A DNA stretch of 64,000 nucleotides from Azorinus chamasolen (lineage: Eukaryota > Mollusca > Bivalvia > Cardiida > Solecurtidae), in contig OY755244.1 in NCBI GenBank assembly GCA_963576725.1, positions 80,661,620 to 80,725,619 on the forward strand, given 5' to 3'. Below, one piece after another: positions 22,714 through 32,559 of this stretch. The position numbers and the translations under genes were made by a program. The notes under the pieces are model-generated. The model did not search any database. It was not told the DNA's origin and saw only the letters and a list, made by a program, of their open reading frames with translations. Numbering within the stretch: the first letter of the stretch is position 1; every line of letters begins with the position of its first letter.

Positions 22714-23333
22714 ACCCCTCTGCCTTCAGCAGGGGATAATGGCAATAAATATATGTTTTTTGTGTATCAAAGGAGGATAGCTCCTAAACACCACATGCCA
22801 TCTGAAAAGGTAATACATGGGAACAATGCCATGGCGATAACACATATTCTTGTCGAGTTTCGTTGAATTCTGTCAATCCGTTACAGAGATTTAGCATAGG
22901 ACGGAAAATATGTGATTTCTGTGTATAAAAGGGCAATAACTACTAAATGTCGCAAGTGATCAGGAAAAGTAATACATGGGAACGATGTCCCAGTGACAAC
23001 AAATATTCATGTCAAGTTTCATTGAATTATGTCAATCAGTTGCAGAGATATGGCATCGGACGGAAAGAATGTGTGATTTTTGCGTATAAAAGGGCAATAG
23101 CTCCTTAATGCCACAAACAATTTAAAAAGGAACACATGGGTACAACGTCCCAGTGATAACAAATATTCATGTCAAGTTTCATTGAATTCTGTCAGTCCGT
23201 TACAGAGATTTGGCATCGGACGGAAACCGGACGGAAGGACGGGTGGACGGGCGGAAGGACGACGGAAGGACGGACAGAAAGACGGAAGGACAAACCCAAA
23301 ATAATATCCCTCTGCCTTTGGCAGGAGATAATA
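22714..23333 (+). mobile_element. Pearl-like element with 160-bp core repeats
   Basis: Three tandem cores of ~160 bp (markers at 22852, 23011 and 23171: GTCAAGTTTCATTGAATT followed by GTCAATCCGTTACAGAGAT), then a GACG-rich microsatellite (23218-23290). It is bounded by direct repeats CCCCTCTGCC...AGGGGATAAT (22714-22740) and CCCTCTGCC...GGAGATAATA (23307-23333), each a small hairpin. Core repeat plus microsatellite is the layout of bivalve pearl elements linked to the BIV160 satellite and Helitron-like transposons. The match to those is by layout and period, not alignment. Confidence 0.7.
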
Positions 23334-23453
23334 ACTCTAGACTTACAAATTTCGAGTTTGCTCATAATAAAAACTTCACTGAGATTTTATAGCCACACTA
23401 TGATAGGGATATATGAAGAAGCAAGGTAAAAAAGCGCAAACATGGTAAAATAT

Positions 23454-23919
23454 AGTAGAATTTGCCTTAAGCGATCATCAAAAGGTGTCTAATTATGGGT
23501 CTGTAAGGCAGGTGGCAGCTTAATGCAGGTCAAAAGTAATGCAGAAATATTCTATAGGGGCTGTTTGCTTTACTTTTTCCCAGCATTAAGCAACCACCTG
23601 CTTTTTAAGACTCCCATGTGTAATAAGCGAATGGCCTCTTAAGACGCGTAACCCTTTCCCTGTTCTGTATTTAGGCCAAATTTCAATACCTACTGAATAT
23701 TCATTAAGAAATTAGTTATAAATTAGTTATAAATAAATACGAAATGTGGAACATTGTAGACAGTTTAGAAAGTTAAACTGATCTATCAAATTATTTTAGC
23801 AAACAGAGCAGACCCTGATCAGATGGCTCCTCTAGGAGCCGTCAGATCTGGGTCTACTCTGTTTGCAAAAACGTGAAAACACATTTATATGATGGAAAGG
23901 GTTAAGACAGGTTCTACTG
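23454..23919. mobile_element. Pogo-like MITE, host of a TTAA element
   Basis: Begins after TA with TAGAATTTGCCTTAAGCGAT; arms GGCAGGTGGCAGCTTAATGC and GCATTAAGCAACCACCTGC. The left part stops at CTCTTAAGACGCG and the missing end, AGACAGGTTCTACTGTA, reappears after 23905. Confidence 0.7.
23652..23901. mobile_element. TTAA-type MITE, subfamily B2 (nested)
   Basis: CCCTTTCCCTGTTCTG to GATGGAAAGGG, followed by TTAA (23902-23905; GTAA on the left). Core CAGACCCTGATCAGATGGCT / AGCCGTCAGATCTGGGTCTA with T opposite T. It has a twin at 47659-47900. Confidence 0.75.
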
Positions 23920-23921
23920 TA

Positions 23922-24602
23922 TCTTGTAGGTTGATAAATCAACGAGGCATAACTCCAGACCATTGGTCTGGGCATTTGTTTGGAATACCAAGTTTGATAA
24001 AGAGAGATGGTAGTGAGTTTGGTATAAACAACCCAATTGTGAGCGGACAAACAACGGACGGGCGGACGGCTCATGCTTGTCGATCGTACAATATTTTGGC
24101 TCCACATTTCAATTTTCAATTTGGGCGAGATACGGGTTAATGACTTTACAAGAATACCGAGGGCACGCGGTACACCTGTCTCTAGTAGGTGCATATACAT
24201 ACAGACAGGTACGCACATACACCACAAACGTCATCACTAACCCTAACCCACGTGCTCCAAATATGCTCCGTCTAATTGTTACATCAAATTTATTGCACGA
24301 CATTTTCTCCATCTCGGAACTGTGAAAAATCAATTTTATGGTCGAAATGTTGACTTGGTACTGATCCATGGATTAAACTCACTTCTCTACTTATCTATTT
24401 CTTTTTATGAGCGTGATATGTTATACATGTTTTTGTTACAGCATGGATGAAACATTAATATAGCATACATAAATCCTCAAGCTAGAAAGATAAAGGGGAA
24501 ATATCTAGTATTTAGCTGGTTTATTTATGTTTCTCTGTGAAATATATCGTGACTGGGTATCGTCAACGTTGTACAAAAACACACAGGAGTATTATTTGGT
24601 AT
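23922..24602. other. No recognised feature
   Basis: Several overlapping open frames on both strands of up to 131 codons, but no conserved motif, no plausible codon bias and no splice context. Treated as non-coding. Confidence 0.45.
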
Positions 24603-24606
24603 TTAA

Positions 24607-24812
24607 CTCTTTCGCTGCCAAATATTTTAGTAGGCAAATCTTTCTGTCTGGTCATGTTTGTTTTATTTAGAGTTTTCTCCTTTTTGTTTCAAAAATCAAA
24701 ATCATAGTTCCATACTGATTGAATCCTGTCGAGACGCCGAGTTATTCTGTATCTCATCTGGATTCAAACTATAGCCATACATAAAAACAGAAACACCAAT
24801 GGTAGGGAAAGA
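24607..24812. mobile_element. TTAA-type MITE, subfamily A, decayed
   Basis: TTAA at 24603-24606 and 24813-24816. Left end CTCTTTCGCTGCCAA. Internal GAGACGCCGAGTTATTCTGT and CATCTGGATTCAAACTATAG are A-type core pieces. Confidence 0.65.
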
Positions 24813-24989
24813 GTTAAGATTTCCTCTGGTTTTAAGATAGATCAAAACATAACAAAATATCACCGTAAAGTCTATAGTCATCGTAATTGTTATGGTTATC
24901 AATGTTTATATAAATGAACTCTAATGTAGATCTATTGCGTTTGTGCGTCTTGCACATTTTGTTGGAAATATCGTGGTATTTCCTAATAT

Positions 24990-25085
24990 TAACTATTGAA
25001 AGTGGGGTACACATGTACTGATACTTGCAAACAGTGTAGACCAAGATCAAAGACCAGGGTATGCACTGTTTGTCATTCAAAGTTA
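24990..25085. mobile_element. TTAA-type hairpin remnant
   Basis: TGCAAACAGTGTAGACCAAG / CAGGGTATGCACTGTTTG with the apex deleted; termini not recognisable. Confidence 0.5.
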
Positions 25086-25112
25086 TCTAAAAGCTTTAAG
25101 CCGTTCATACTA

Positions 25113-25315
25113 CAGTAAAACCTCTCTATAACTGCCACTAAATTGTGTTAATTAGTTGGAATTTAAGGCAGGTGGCTGCTTAAACAAGGTGAAAGTAAAA
25201 CAGAACGCTCCTATAGGAGCGTTCTGTTTTACTTTCACCTTGCTTTAAGCAGCCACCTGCATTTAAGTAAAAATACTTGATGTAATTAAGTGGCCGTTAT
25301 AGAGAGGTTTTACTG
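25113..25315. mobile_element. Pogo-like MITE, near-perfect palindrome
   Basis: TA at 25111-25112 and 25316-25317. Ends CAGTAAAACCTCTCTATAAC and inverse. Central arms of AGCAAGGTGAAAGTAAAACA and its inverse meet at GCTCCTATAGGAGC. At 203 bp this is a reference copy of the commonest subtype. Confidence 0.9.
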
Positions 25316-25317
25316 TA

Positions 25318-25594
25318 TAGTTTAACATTGCTTGGCTATGAAACTCTGAAATTTAGCGGTGAAATGGTTAACCAAGCCAAAACGCAACTTTGTTTCAACG
25401 TGGGTGCACTTTTGAAGCAACAATATCAGGCTGGTATCATCATGGGTGCAATTTTGAAGCAACAATATCAGGCTTCTACCAGTGCTGATTTTCCCCGTTC
25501 GGTACTCATGTCAGAAATGATGACAACATGAATATTAATTAGCTCAAATTCTATAAAGTAATTTTTGCTCTGACAAAACTGTAGAATCAGATAT
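25318..25594. other. Local direct repeat, otherwise unrecognised
   Basis: TTTGAAGCAACAATATCAGG occurs twice about 42 bp apart (near 25412 and 25454). No other feature seen. Confidence 0.5.
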
Positions 25595-25697
25595 ATATGT
25601 TACTATGTTTTTGAAACAAACATGAAGAAAATCAAAAGAATGAAAATTTGTAGCAGACGACAAAGTTAGCAGACGACAGAGTTTGGCAGTGAAAGGG
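25595..25697. mobile_element. TTAA-type MITE, subfamily A, 3' half
   Basis: From TACTATGTTTTTGAAACAA through the paired GCAGACGACA motifs to TTTGGCAGTGAAAGGG plus TTAA. The left half is absent. Confidence 0.7.
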
Positions 25698-25734
25698 TTA
25701 AGCATTATCCAGCTGTAACAAATAATGTCTGCTC

Positions 25735-26005
25735 AACTTTAGCAGTTGCAGCTAAGTCATTGAGCACAAATTTGACGGACTTTCACAGGTGTTGTCATGC
25801 TATGTTTTACATATTGTCCTGTGTTTTAAACTTTACTGTCTTCTATGTTGTAGGGAAGTCTGCCGGGGGTACCTTTATTTACACTATTTGTTAAGCAAGG
25901 GTGACTTTGAGATAAGTTTGAGTTTAGGACGTCCGTGAAACGGTTTAAACTCCCAGTGGTGGTTTTGCCACTGACCGTTCCAAGGCGATACTCTCTTTGT
26001 CATCC
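25735..26005 (+). mobile_element. Family J copy, diverged
   Basis: Retains GCTAAGTCATTGAGCACA, GAAACGGTTTAAACTCCCAG, GCCACTGACCGTTCCAAGGC. The following GT-rich stretch (26014-26140) corresponds to the T/G-rich 3' part of the 14-kb copy. Confidence 0.65.
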
Positions 26006-26254
26006 TTGCTTTTATGTTTGTTGGGTGTTTTGTGATTGTGCGTTTGTTCGTGTTTGATGTTTTCGTCTCGTGTGTTTTTGTGCGCGCGTGTGTGTACGTG
26101 CGTGCGTGCGTGCGGGTGTTGCTTTCTGTCGGTGTTTTGATGGTGGTTGCGTCTTGTGCGTATCTTTTCCTGCTTGACTTTAATACTTTTTTATTTAGAC
26201 CTGGTGCAATTTAGAGTACTTCCGATTCGATCAAGCTTTAGAGAAAAGTTTGAC

Positions 26255-26332
26255 TGACGTGACTCTGCGTCTCATCCGGATCCAAGTTGTTTGCACATGC
26301 GAGTCAGGTCGCCAATAATGGGATAAGGTTTA
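26255..26332. mobile_element. Family N, right half
   Basis: GCGTCTCATCCGGATCCAAG then TTTGCACATGCGAGTCAGGT and GGGATAAGGTT, the standard right side of family N. Confidence 0.6.
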
Positions 26333-26343
26333 AAACATATTAA

Positions 26344-26564
26344 CCCTTTCCTCCATAAATACGCCTTTCTACGCCTCTGTAAAAGTCACCTTTTGAAACC
26401 ATCGTGATAAATAGAGCATTTGCTCCTATAGGAGCAAATGCTCTATTTATCACAATGGTTTCAAAACTACAAATTTCTAAATTTCACTTTTCTCTATTAA
26501 ATGCTCATTTTCGGTAGATTTATTCAAACAGGTTGGGTCTAAAAATAGGATATTGATGCATGGG
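26344..26564. mobile_element. TTAA-type MITE, subfamily D
   Basis: TTAA at 26340-26343 and 26565-26568. Hairpin TAGAGCATTTGCTCCTATAG with inverse, inside GAAACCATCGTGATAAA / TTTATCACAATGGTTTC. Right flank TCGGTAGATTTATTCAAAC and GGGTCTAAAAATAGG are D hallmarks. Confidence 0.85.
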
Positions 26565-26568
26565 TTAA

Positions 26569-27031
26569 TTAGTATTGGTTGTTTGCTGCTTCTTGATATT
26601 GTTTGTGGTCGTATATACTCGGTTATAGATTGTGAAAAAACTAAAGAAAAATATCAATGAGCAAATGGCAACCAAATTTGTTTTGAAATTCTGCCAAATA
26701 AGTAGCCATGCAATGCTCAAGGATGTGTGCCGAATTAAAATCGCATTTCCTGGTTTCATCATGTCGATAAGAACTTAATTTTGAATCAACTATTGTTATT
26801 TACGCAAATGGTACAACAATGCATATGTTTACATACTGTAAATTGTTTTCACTAGATGAATACAGAATATGTTGCAAAGGTTTGCCATAGAGATGATTTC
26901 ATAGGCATTAAGTCATTAATATAGCTAATATCCAAAGAGAAGATTGAATTTAATTTGTAGACCTCAAGGCGTAAATAACACAATGTAAATAACATATGAA
27001 ACGAAACTTCTTAATTAGGCTACAATGAAAC
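26569..27031. other. No recognised feature
   Basis: AT-rich, with short frames only. Confidence 0.4.
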
Positions 27032-27035
27032 TTAA

Positions 27036-27427
27036 CCCTTTACTTCATGAGCATTTAGTAAAGAAATATTGATATCATGAATCCCATTAGCCGAATTTTA
27101 TAGCATTATGAACAAGGGACTATTTCACAATGGCAGAAACTGTGTAATCATTATCCATGCTTATAAAACTTTTAGTTGATTCTGAGTTCGTTCTCAAGTT
27201 TTTGATAGGTCAGATTTGAGCCTTTGGCTCAAATCTGACCCATCAAAAGCTTGAGAACTCAAATCTGACCAATCAAAAGCCTGAGAACGAACTTAGACTC
27301 ATAAGCATGGACCCATATCTATATAGGTTCATAAGCATATACAGCAGACCCTCGTCAGACGGCTCCTGTGGAATTTGAGTCTAATCTGTTTGCAAAGGCA
27401 TGCAAATGTGTTTATACGAAGTAAAGG
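27036..27427. mobile_element. TTAA-type MITE, subfamily C, host of palindrome K
   Basis: TTAA (27032-27035) then CCCTTTACTTCATGAGC; inverted relative to the 17483 copy. After K it resumes with ATACAGCAGACCCTCGTCAG and ends near ACGAAGTAAAGG without TTAA. Confidence 0.65.
27155..27312. mobile_element. Palindrome family K, copy 1
   Basis: CCATGCTTATAAAACTTTTA to TCATAAGCATGG. A long near-perfect palindrome centred on GATTTGAGCC/GGCTCAAATC, with one arm carrying an extra copy of CAAATCTGACCAATCAAAAG. Confidence 0.8.
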
Positions 27428-27558
27428 CGAACATATATTTATACATGTATAATATTGGAAATAACTTAAATGAACTACCTTATAATATTACTGTATATAA
27501 AGCATGACTGTCTTAACATTTTCTTGATCTTGATGAACTAAGACAAACTAAATGAATA

Positions 27559-27771
27559 CAGTAAAAATCTCTCTAAACTGGAATTCTAGGAGAGAAAAAA
27601 TTAAATACTTTTAAGCAGGTGGCTGCTTCCGGAATTAATGCTGCGTGGAAGTCATGCCGAAAGCTCCTAGAGCAGCTTTCTGCATAACTTTCACCTTGAA
27701 TTAAGCTGGCGTCTGTCTCCAATACCGATATTTATACTAAAATTAACGTCCTGTTTAGGGGGATTTTGCTG
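27559..27771. mobile_element. Pogo-like MITE, diverged
   Basis: TA flanks (27557-27558, 27772-27773). Left end CAGTAAAAATCTCTCTAAAC. Arms TTAAGCAGGTGGCTGCTTCC and AATTAAGCTGGCGTCTG. Confidence 0.75.
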
Positions 27772-27918
27772 TACCATACGGGATATGTTGAACCATGCAT
27801 GTACGTACACATCGAGTTGCACGTTGTCGGCGATTGACAGTGTAACAATAATTGTTAAAATTCATGAATCCTGATAACAAAATTCAAGGCTCATTTCATT
27901 ACACAATGATTTCTGTAA

Positions 27919-28150
27919 CCCTTTATACCATAAAATGCATTTCTACGCCTTTGCAAACAGAGAAGACCCAGATCAGACGGTTCCTATAGGAGCCGTCTAA
28001 TCAGGGTATGTTTTGTTTGTTATGCTATAATTTGGATATGCTTCTACAGTTCCTTTCTTAGCCAAAACATCCCGCGTTCATATGCCATTCTAAGAAATAA
28101 TCTCACAATGACAAGTTTCTTCCATTAATTAATATTCATGGAGTAACGGG
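27919..28150. mobile_element. TTAA-type MITE, subfamily C
   Basis: CCCTTTATACCATAAAATGC to CATGGAGTAACGGG. Core AGACCCAGATCAGACGGTTC / GAGCCGTCTAATCAGGGTAT. The TTAA flanks have mutated (GTAA, TTAG). Confidence 0.78.
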
Positions 28151-28262
28151 TTAGCAAAATAAACACAATATGCGTACACATCAGATGTACTCGGTTTCCG
28201 CATATGCAACAGTTCACACACACACATTAGAAATGTTACCCTGAAAGGTATGAATGGATATA

Positions 28263-28506
28263 CAGTAAAACACTCTCTATAACGACCACTAAATTAGTTG
28301 GTATTTAGGGCAGATGGTGCTTAAAGCAAGGTTAAAGTAAAACAGAACGCTCATATAGCAGGTGGCTGCTTAAAGCAAGGTGAAAGTAAAACAGACCGCT
28401 CCTATAGGAACGTTCTGTTTTACTTTCACTTTGCTTTAAACAGCTACATGCCTTTAACACAAAATAGTTTGTGTAATTTAGTGGTCGTTATAGAGAGGTT
28501 TTACTG
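28263..28506. mobile_element. Pogo-like MITE with duplicated left arm
   Basis: TA flanks. Contains two copies of the left inner arm (AAAGCAAGGTTAAAGTAAAA at 28323 and AAAGCAAGGTGAAAGTAAAA at 28373), the first followed by a broken apex (CGCTCATATAG). It is longer (244 bp) than the 204-bp norm. Confidence 0.82.
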
Positions 28507-28840
28507 TAGTAAATTTTGCTGAAAACTTTTTAAGAAATATATTAAAACAATAGAATCTGATATTTTAAGTATTCTCCCTTGTTAGCAAAAGAAATAAATG
28601 TGAAAACATGTATAAATAGAGGAAATAATCATAAATGGTAAACAAAAAATAAATATGTTGATTATCTTCGCATTCTAACTAAAGTTTTATTCAATGAATA
28701 TTTATGTAAGAAATAAAGACATCATGAATATTGATAAGATTATTATTTTTATAATGGTCCATGAACACAGGCCATTTTGACTAAGAAGACACTGTAGAAT
28801 CATGTCTATGATATATCATAAACAAACAAAGCAGACCACA

Positions 28841-28890
28841 AACGAGGTTTTACGCAAGCGTAAAATGGCTGCGTAACATGTCTTTAAGCA
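28841..28890 (+). repeat. Family L, left part
   Basis: GAGGTTTTACGCAAGCGTAA then GGCTGCGTAAC and TTTAAGCA match 48820-48850. The rest of L continues after the family M insertion. Confidence 0.65.
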
Positions 28891-29475
28891 GGGGTGTGTT
28901 TTATTTCCTAAATCATGATTTTGATTATACACACAATCTTAATCACGATTGCTATGATGTTAAAACAATTTGATTTGACATGTATTAAACATGGCCGTTC
29001 ATCTCACAAAAGAAAATACTCATTGGGTGTGCCCGGCAATTCTTCGAGTACCAGAGTCGGTCAGCTAATAGTTTTGTCGAATAATTAGATAGCGACAATA
29101 ACAAAAACTAAAGCTAAAAATATAAAATATAAAAATAAAAAATATGATAATGATAAAAAATAAATAAGTAAAATAATAGATCTAATAAATTAAAATAAAA
29201 ATATGTTGAGAACATATTTACTTCGAGAGTATATAGAAATGAAACTGTTACTTTAACTGTTACCTTCCATAACCATTTCTAGAATGGTTTGAAATTGTGT
29301 CTCCTCTGGTGTTAGTGTGAGTTCCGCCATTTTGATTATGATTAGATTTTAATCGATGTCAGAGCTTGGTTAGTCTGATTAGATAACATGATCGTGATTT
29401 GATTAAAAAAAACGACCGAATCACAATGGTGATCTGTAATCCTAATTCAGATTTGCGATAATAAAACACACCCCT
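28891..29475. mobile_element. Family M element (inverted ends GGGGTGTGTTTTAT)
   Basis: 585 bp bounded by GGGGTGTGTTTTATTTCC and ATAAAACACACCCC. It lies exactly where the uninterrupted paralogue at 48.8 kb reads TTTAAGCAGGATAGAAG. Subterminal TCATGATTTTGATTA and TGATCGTGATTTGATTA are a second inverted pair. No coding frame; class unassigned. Confidence 0.72.
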
Positions 29476-29605
29476 GGATAGAAGAAAAAGAGGGAGCAAT
29501 ATTGTTTAGTACTTTTAATTAACAGATACATTGGGAAAACATGACTGTAATTTATAAATTAATAGCAGAAACGGGGGAATGTTTTAATGAACCATGATGC
29601 ATAAT
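29476..29605 (+). repeat. Family L, right part
   Basis: GGATAGAAGAAAAAGAGGGA, then GAGCAATATTGTTTAGTA and GCAGAAACGGGGGAATG, collinear with 48850-48950. Confidence 0.65.
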
Positions 29606-29945
29606 ACCTGTGTATGACACCAATAATACACATTACGTCACATATCAATGTTATTAATTTGCTGAAACAAACTGACGTAGAAACCAAGGCATACACACTC
29701 CCATACTTACAGTCTAATGAAATGATTCGAAAAGGTCGACTCAATGATATAAGATATACATTTAAATGGAAGCAAATTCATGCACAATGGTGAAATATGC
29801 AAAACGGTCAACAAAATCACGAGTAAAAGGTCTCAGCTAAATAACTTTACCAAAGCCAAAATACAATCAAAGGACATATTTTTATGTACAAAATGGTTTT
29901 AAACCAAAAGCACGTAAACTAAGGGTGCTAAGAAAAAATGAGAGA
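29606..29945. other. No recognised feature
   Basis: AT-rich; nothing identified. Confidence 0.4.
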
Positions 29946-29949
29946 AAAA

Positions 29950-29997
29950 AATAAGCTTCCACCGAGGATCGAACCCACGACCTCACATTTCCTAAGC
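29950..29997 (-). other. tRNA-derived fragment (SINE head or tRNA relic)
   Basis: On the minus strand: GATGGCTTAGGAAA, resembling a pol III A box, followed by GTGGGTTCGATCCTCGGTG, a clear B box. The spacing is too short for an intact tRNA (the anticodon arm is missing), so this is a relic or a SINE 5' end rather than a gene. Confidence 0.45.
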
Positions 29998-30186
29998 CAT
30001 CGTTTTCTAGCATTTTACTGAAACTCTGTCATGGCAGAAAAAGAAATAACCCCGACAAAAATATGTGCCCCTGCTGAGAAAAATATATGAATCAAAATAA
30101 ATAAAATAAATGAATATACGAATATAAATAAAACCTTGTCTCACAGTAAACCATAGTTATTTAAAAAATGGATTTTATAGAAAGAA

Positions 30187-30222
30187 ACACAGGAACACAG
30201 GAACACAGGAACACAGAAACGC
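30187..30222 (+). repeat. Short tandem GGAACACA repeat
   Basis: Four units of about 9 bp (ACACAGGA), the last diverged. Confidence 0.8.
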
Positions 30223-30235
30223 ATGGTCAAAATTC

Positions 30236-30350
30236 AAAGCCGTATGGGATTGGGCTGCTTGATCAGATGGCTCCTATAGGAGCCGACTGATCTCAGTATA
30301 CTCTGTTTGCAAAGCCGTATGGAGGCGTATTTATGGAGTAAAATTGTATA
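30236..30350. mobile_element. TTAA-type MITE, half with hairpin
   Basis: TGATCAGATGGCTCCTATAG / GGAGCCGACTGATC, then CTCTGTTTGCAAAGCCG and GGCGTATTTATGGAGTAAA. The other half is absent. Confidence 0.65.
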
Positions 30351-30598
30351 TTTCAGTGTCTTACAAGGTGTATTTTGAGATTGATCTATAAACGAAGGAC
30401 GAAACAATCTTCAAAACACAACCGAATGCAGCCCCCGTAAGTTTTGAATACTCATCTAGTACATATAAAACTATAATTAAATTGAATTAAATCAACATGT
30501 AACGTATAACTTGGCCTCGCTTCATCTTTTTTCCTTTATTTATATCCTTGTTATGACACTACAATACACTCTGGATATATAAATATTCTCGTGATCCC

Positions 30599-30795
30599 TC
30601 GAAAGCAGAAGTAGAAATGCAAAAAGAGAAAATTGCAGACTCGGTTTTATTGAGTCTGTTCATGAGTAGTAATTAAAAGGGCAACACTACTCACGCCCCC
30701 TAGCACCGGCTTAAGCAGTATTCAATTTTCAAAACTAATAACATGAAAACTAATGACCCCGAAGGACCAGAAAATATAACAACACTGAGAATGAA
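30599..30795 (-). mobile_element. Family I, copy 1 of a direct pair
   Basis: Near-identical to 30881-31077, 282 bp apart. On the minus strand it contains AATAAA within ACTCAATAAAACCGAGTCTG, then T/C-rich sequence, and begins TTCATTCTCAGTGTTG. That resembles a retroelement 3' region or LTR, but no primer-binding site or TG...CA ends could be fixed. Confidence 0.65.
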
Positions 30796-30880
30796 GTACG
30801 GGGCGACTTTTTACGGCCGCCACACAAGCACTTAACACCTGCTGTTGTGAAGTACATATATTCTGAAAATGGGTGATCCA

Positions 30881-31075
30881 TCGAAAGCAGAAGTAGAAAT
30901 GCAAAAAGAGAAAATTGCAGACTCGGTTTTATTGAGTCTGTTCATGAGTAGTAATTAAAAGGGCAACACTACTCACGCCCCCTAGCACCGGCTTAAGCAG
31001 TATTCAATTTTCAAAACTAATAACATGAAAACTAATGATCCCGAAGGACCAGAAAATATAACAACACTGAGAATG

Positions 31076-31077
<2 letters not shown>
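30881..31077 (-). mobile_element. Family I, copy 2 of a direct pair
   Basis: Differs from copy 1 at about one or two positions in 197 bp, so the duplication is recent. It is cut at its right end by a (TA)n tract. The 85 bp between copies holds GACTTTTTACGGCCGCC. Confidence 0.7.
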
Positions 31078-31106
<29 letters not shown>

Positions 31107-31107
31107 G
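31078..31107. repeat. (TA)n microsatellite
   Basis: About 14 TA units directly against the end of family I. Confidence 0.95.
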
Positions 31108-31219
31108 ATACAGCTATGAAATGCATTGCTTTGATATACATTAGAGATCTGTAAGTATGGGTCTACTCTGTTTGCAAAGGCTTAAAAGGCGCATTTTATC
31201 ATGTGAAGATTTACAATAA

Positions 31220-32141
31220 GATTTACAATAATTAAGGAATCATTGCACAAGGAAGTGTCTTTAGTCTTGTGAAGTTATTGCATATCTCGGCCAGTTGAAC
31301 AAATGCAATGGCTAAACAAAACATTCAAATTAGGTCGACAGTCCAGAATGCAGTATTTTCTATTGTGAAATACTAGAGCGGAAAACAATTGTTTTAACTT
31401 ACGGCTACATTGTTCTTAAACAATTAAATTCATTCACAAAACACGTCATTGATGGAATCACACAACTTTTAATTAGAGTGTTATTGGTATGCACTGTTGT
31501 TTACTCTGTAACTGAAAATAACAAAGACAGCATTGTACACTGTGTTGTCTTGATACAATAGTTTATTTTTCCAATGTATGTTGATTGAAAAATACTTCAA
31601 TTAAAGACTTCAATTAAAGTTGGATTTTTTTTATAACCAATGTTATTGTTCTATCTCAAACAATAAGTTTCCACCAAAGTTGTGTTTGGTCATATTGATA
31701 TACCGAGGGTACATTGTATGTTAAGTAAACGAACATCCATATTTCATAAATGCAATATGAAGATTCGTTTATCAACTTTGCTTGAACTCCACTAAGGACA
31801 CAATCCATGTTGCATTGATTGTTTGTTTTTATGTTTACTTCAGTAATGCGTAACTGAAATTTGCTTATTATCATCCAAACATATTTTCAGATTTTGTTTT
31901 ATAAAGTGGTCTTCTTTATGAATTGGCTTCATTTAAAGTCGGTTGATGTGTCCATTTTAAGCAATTTATTCTGCTGCATAGCTTTGTTTACATATTAGAT
32001 GTAAGACTTGGCTATGTTTTGTTTACATTGAACAGTTGATTACAATTCTACGCATTTGTTTCAGTGTCAGCAATCGGGTCTGTTCACAACTTTTTGAAAA
32101 CATGGCTGTTTTGAGACATATTCTGAACATAATTAAATCCC
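31220..32141. other. No recognised feature
   Basis: AT-rich, with scattered short frames on both strands and no domain signature. Confidence 0.4.
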
Positions 32142-32145
32142 TTAA

Positions 32146-32352
32146 CCCTTTCGCTGCCAATGCCGGATCTGTGATTACCTATGCAAACAATTTGGATCCA
32201 GATGAGACGCCGAGTAACTCCACGTCTCATCAGGATCCAAACTGTTTGTTACTGTTACTATGTTTTTGAAACAAATATGAAGAAAATCAAAAGAATGAAA
32301 ATTTGTAGCAGACGACAAAGTTAGCATACGACAGAGTTTGACAGCGAAAGGG
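32146..32352. mobile_element. TTAA-type MITE, subfamily A, reference copy
   Basis: TTAA at 32142-32145 and 32353-32356. Ends CCCTTTCGCTGCCAA and TTGACAGCGAAAGGG. Core TTTGGATCCAGATGAGACGC / GTCTCATCAGGATCCAAAC. 207 bp. The CCCTTTCGCTGCC end closely follows the published piggyBac-like terminal consensus, recalled and not searched. Confidence 0.87.
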
Positions 32353-32356
32353 TTAA

Positions 32357-32440
32357 TGGTGGTTTATATACCAAGCGGTAGCTTTGCCATTGACGGTTCC
32401 AAGGCGATACTCCTGTCGTCTACCTATTTATTGTTCGTAA
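32357..32440 (+). mobile_element. Family J fragment
   Basis: GGTAGCTTTGCCATTGACGG and TTCCAAGGCGATACTCC correspond to the J core; it abuts the TTAA of the preceding MITE. Confidence 0.55.
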
Positions 32441-32559
32441 CGCGTAATCGTTCATCTTCTTTGAACTATGAATGTGTGTGTGCGTATGTATGCATTCTGT
32501 ATGTTGTTATCCGGTGCTTCAGGAGTTCATTCCTATGCGTCAACCGTTAGGCGGTACCT

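Noticed and set aside
23922..24140. Plus-strand 83-codon frame beside a MITE end
   Set aside because: It starts within the MITE terminus and has no recognisable domain.
23832..24227. 131-codon minus-strand frame
   Set aside because: Its start lies in unique sequence and its end in a MITE hairpin, it overlaps several competing frames, and it has no motif.
29940..30000. Intact tRNA gene
   Set aside because: A and B boxes are too close and no cloverleaf with an anticodon arm can be drawn.
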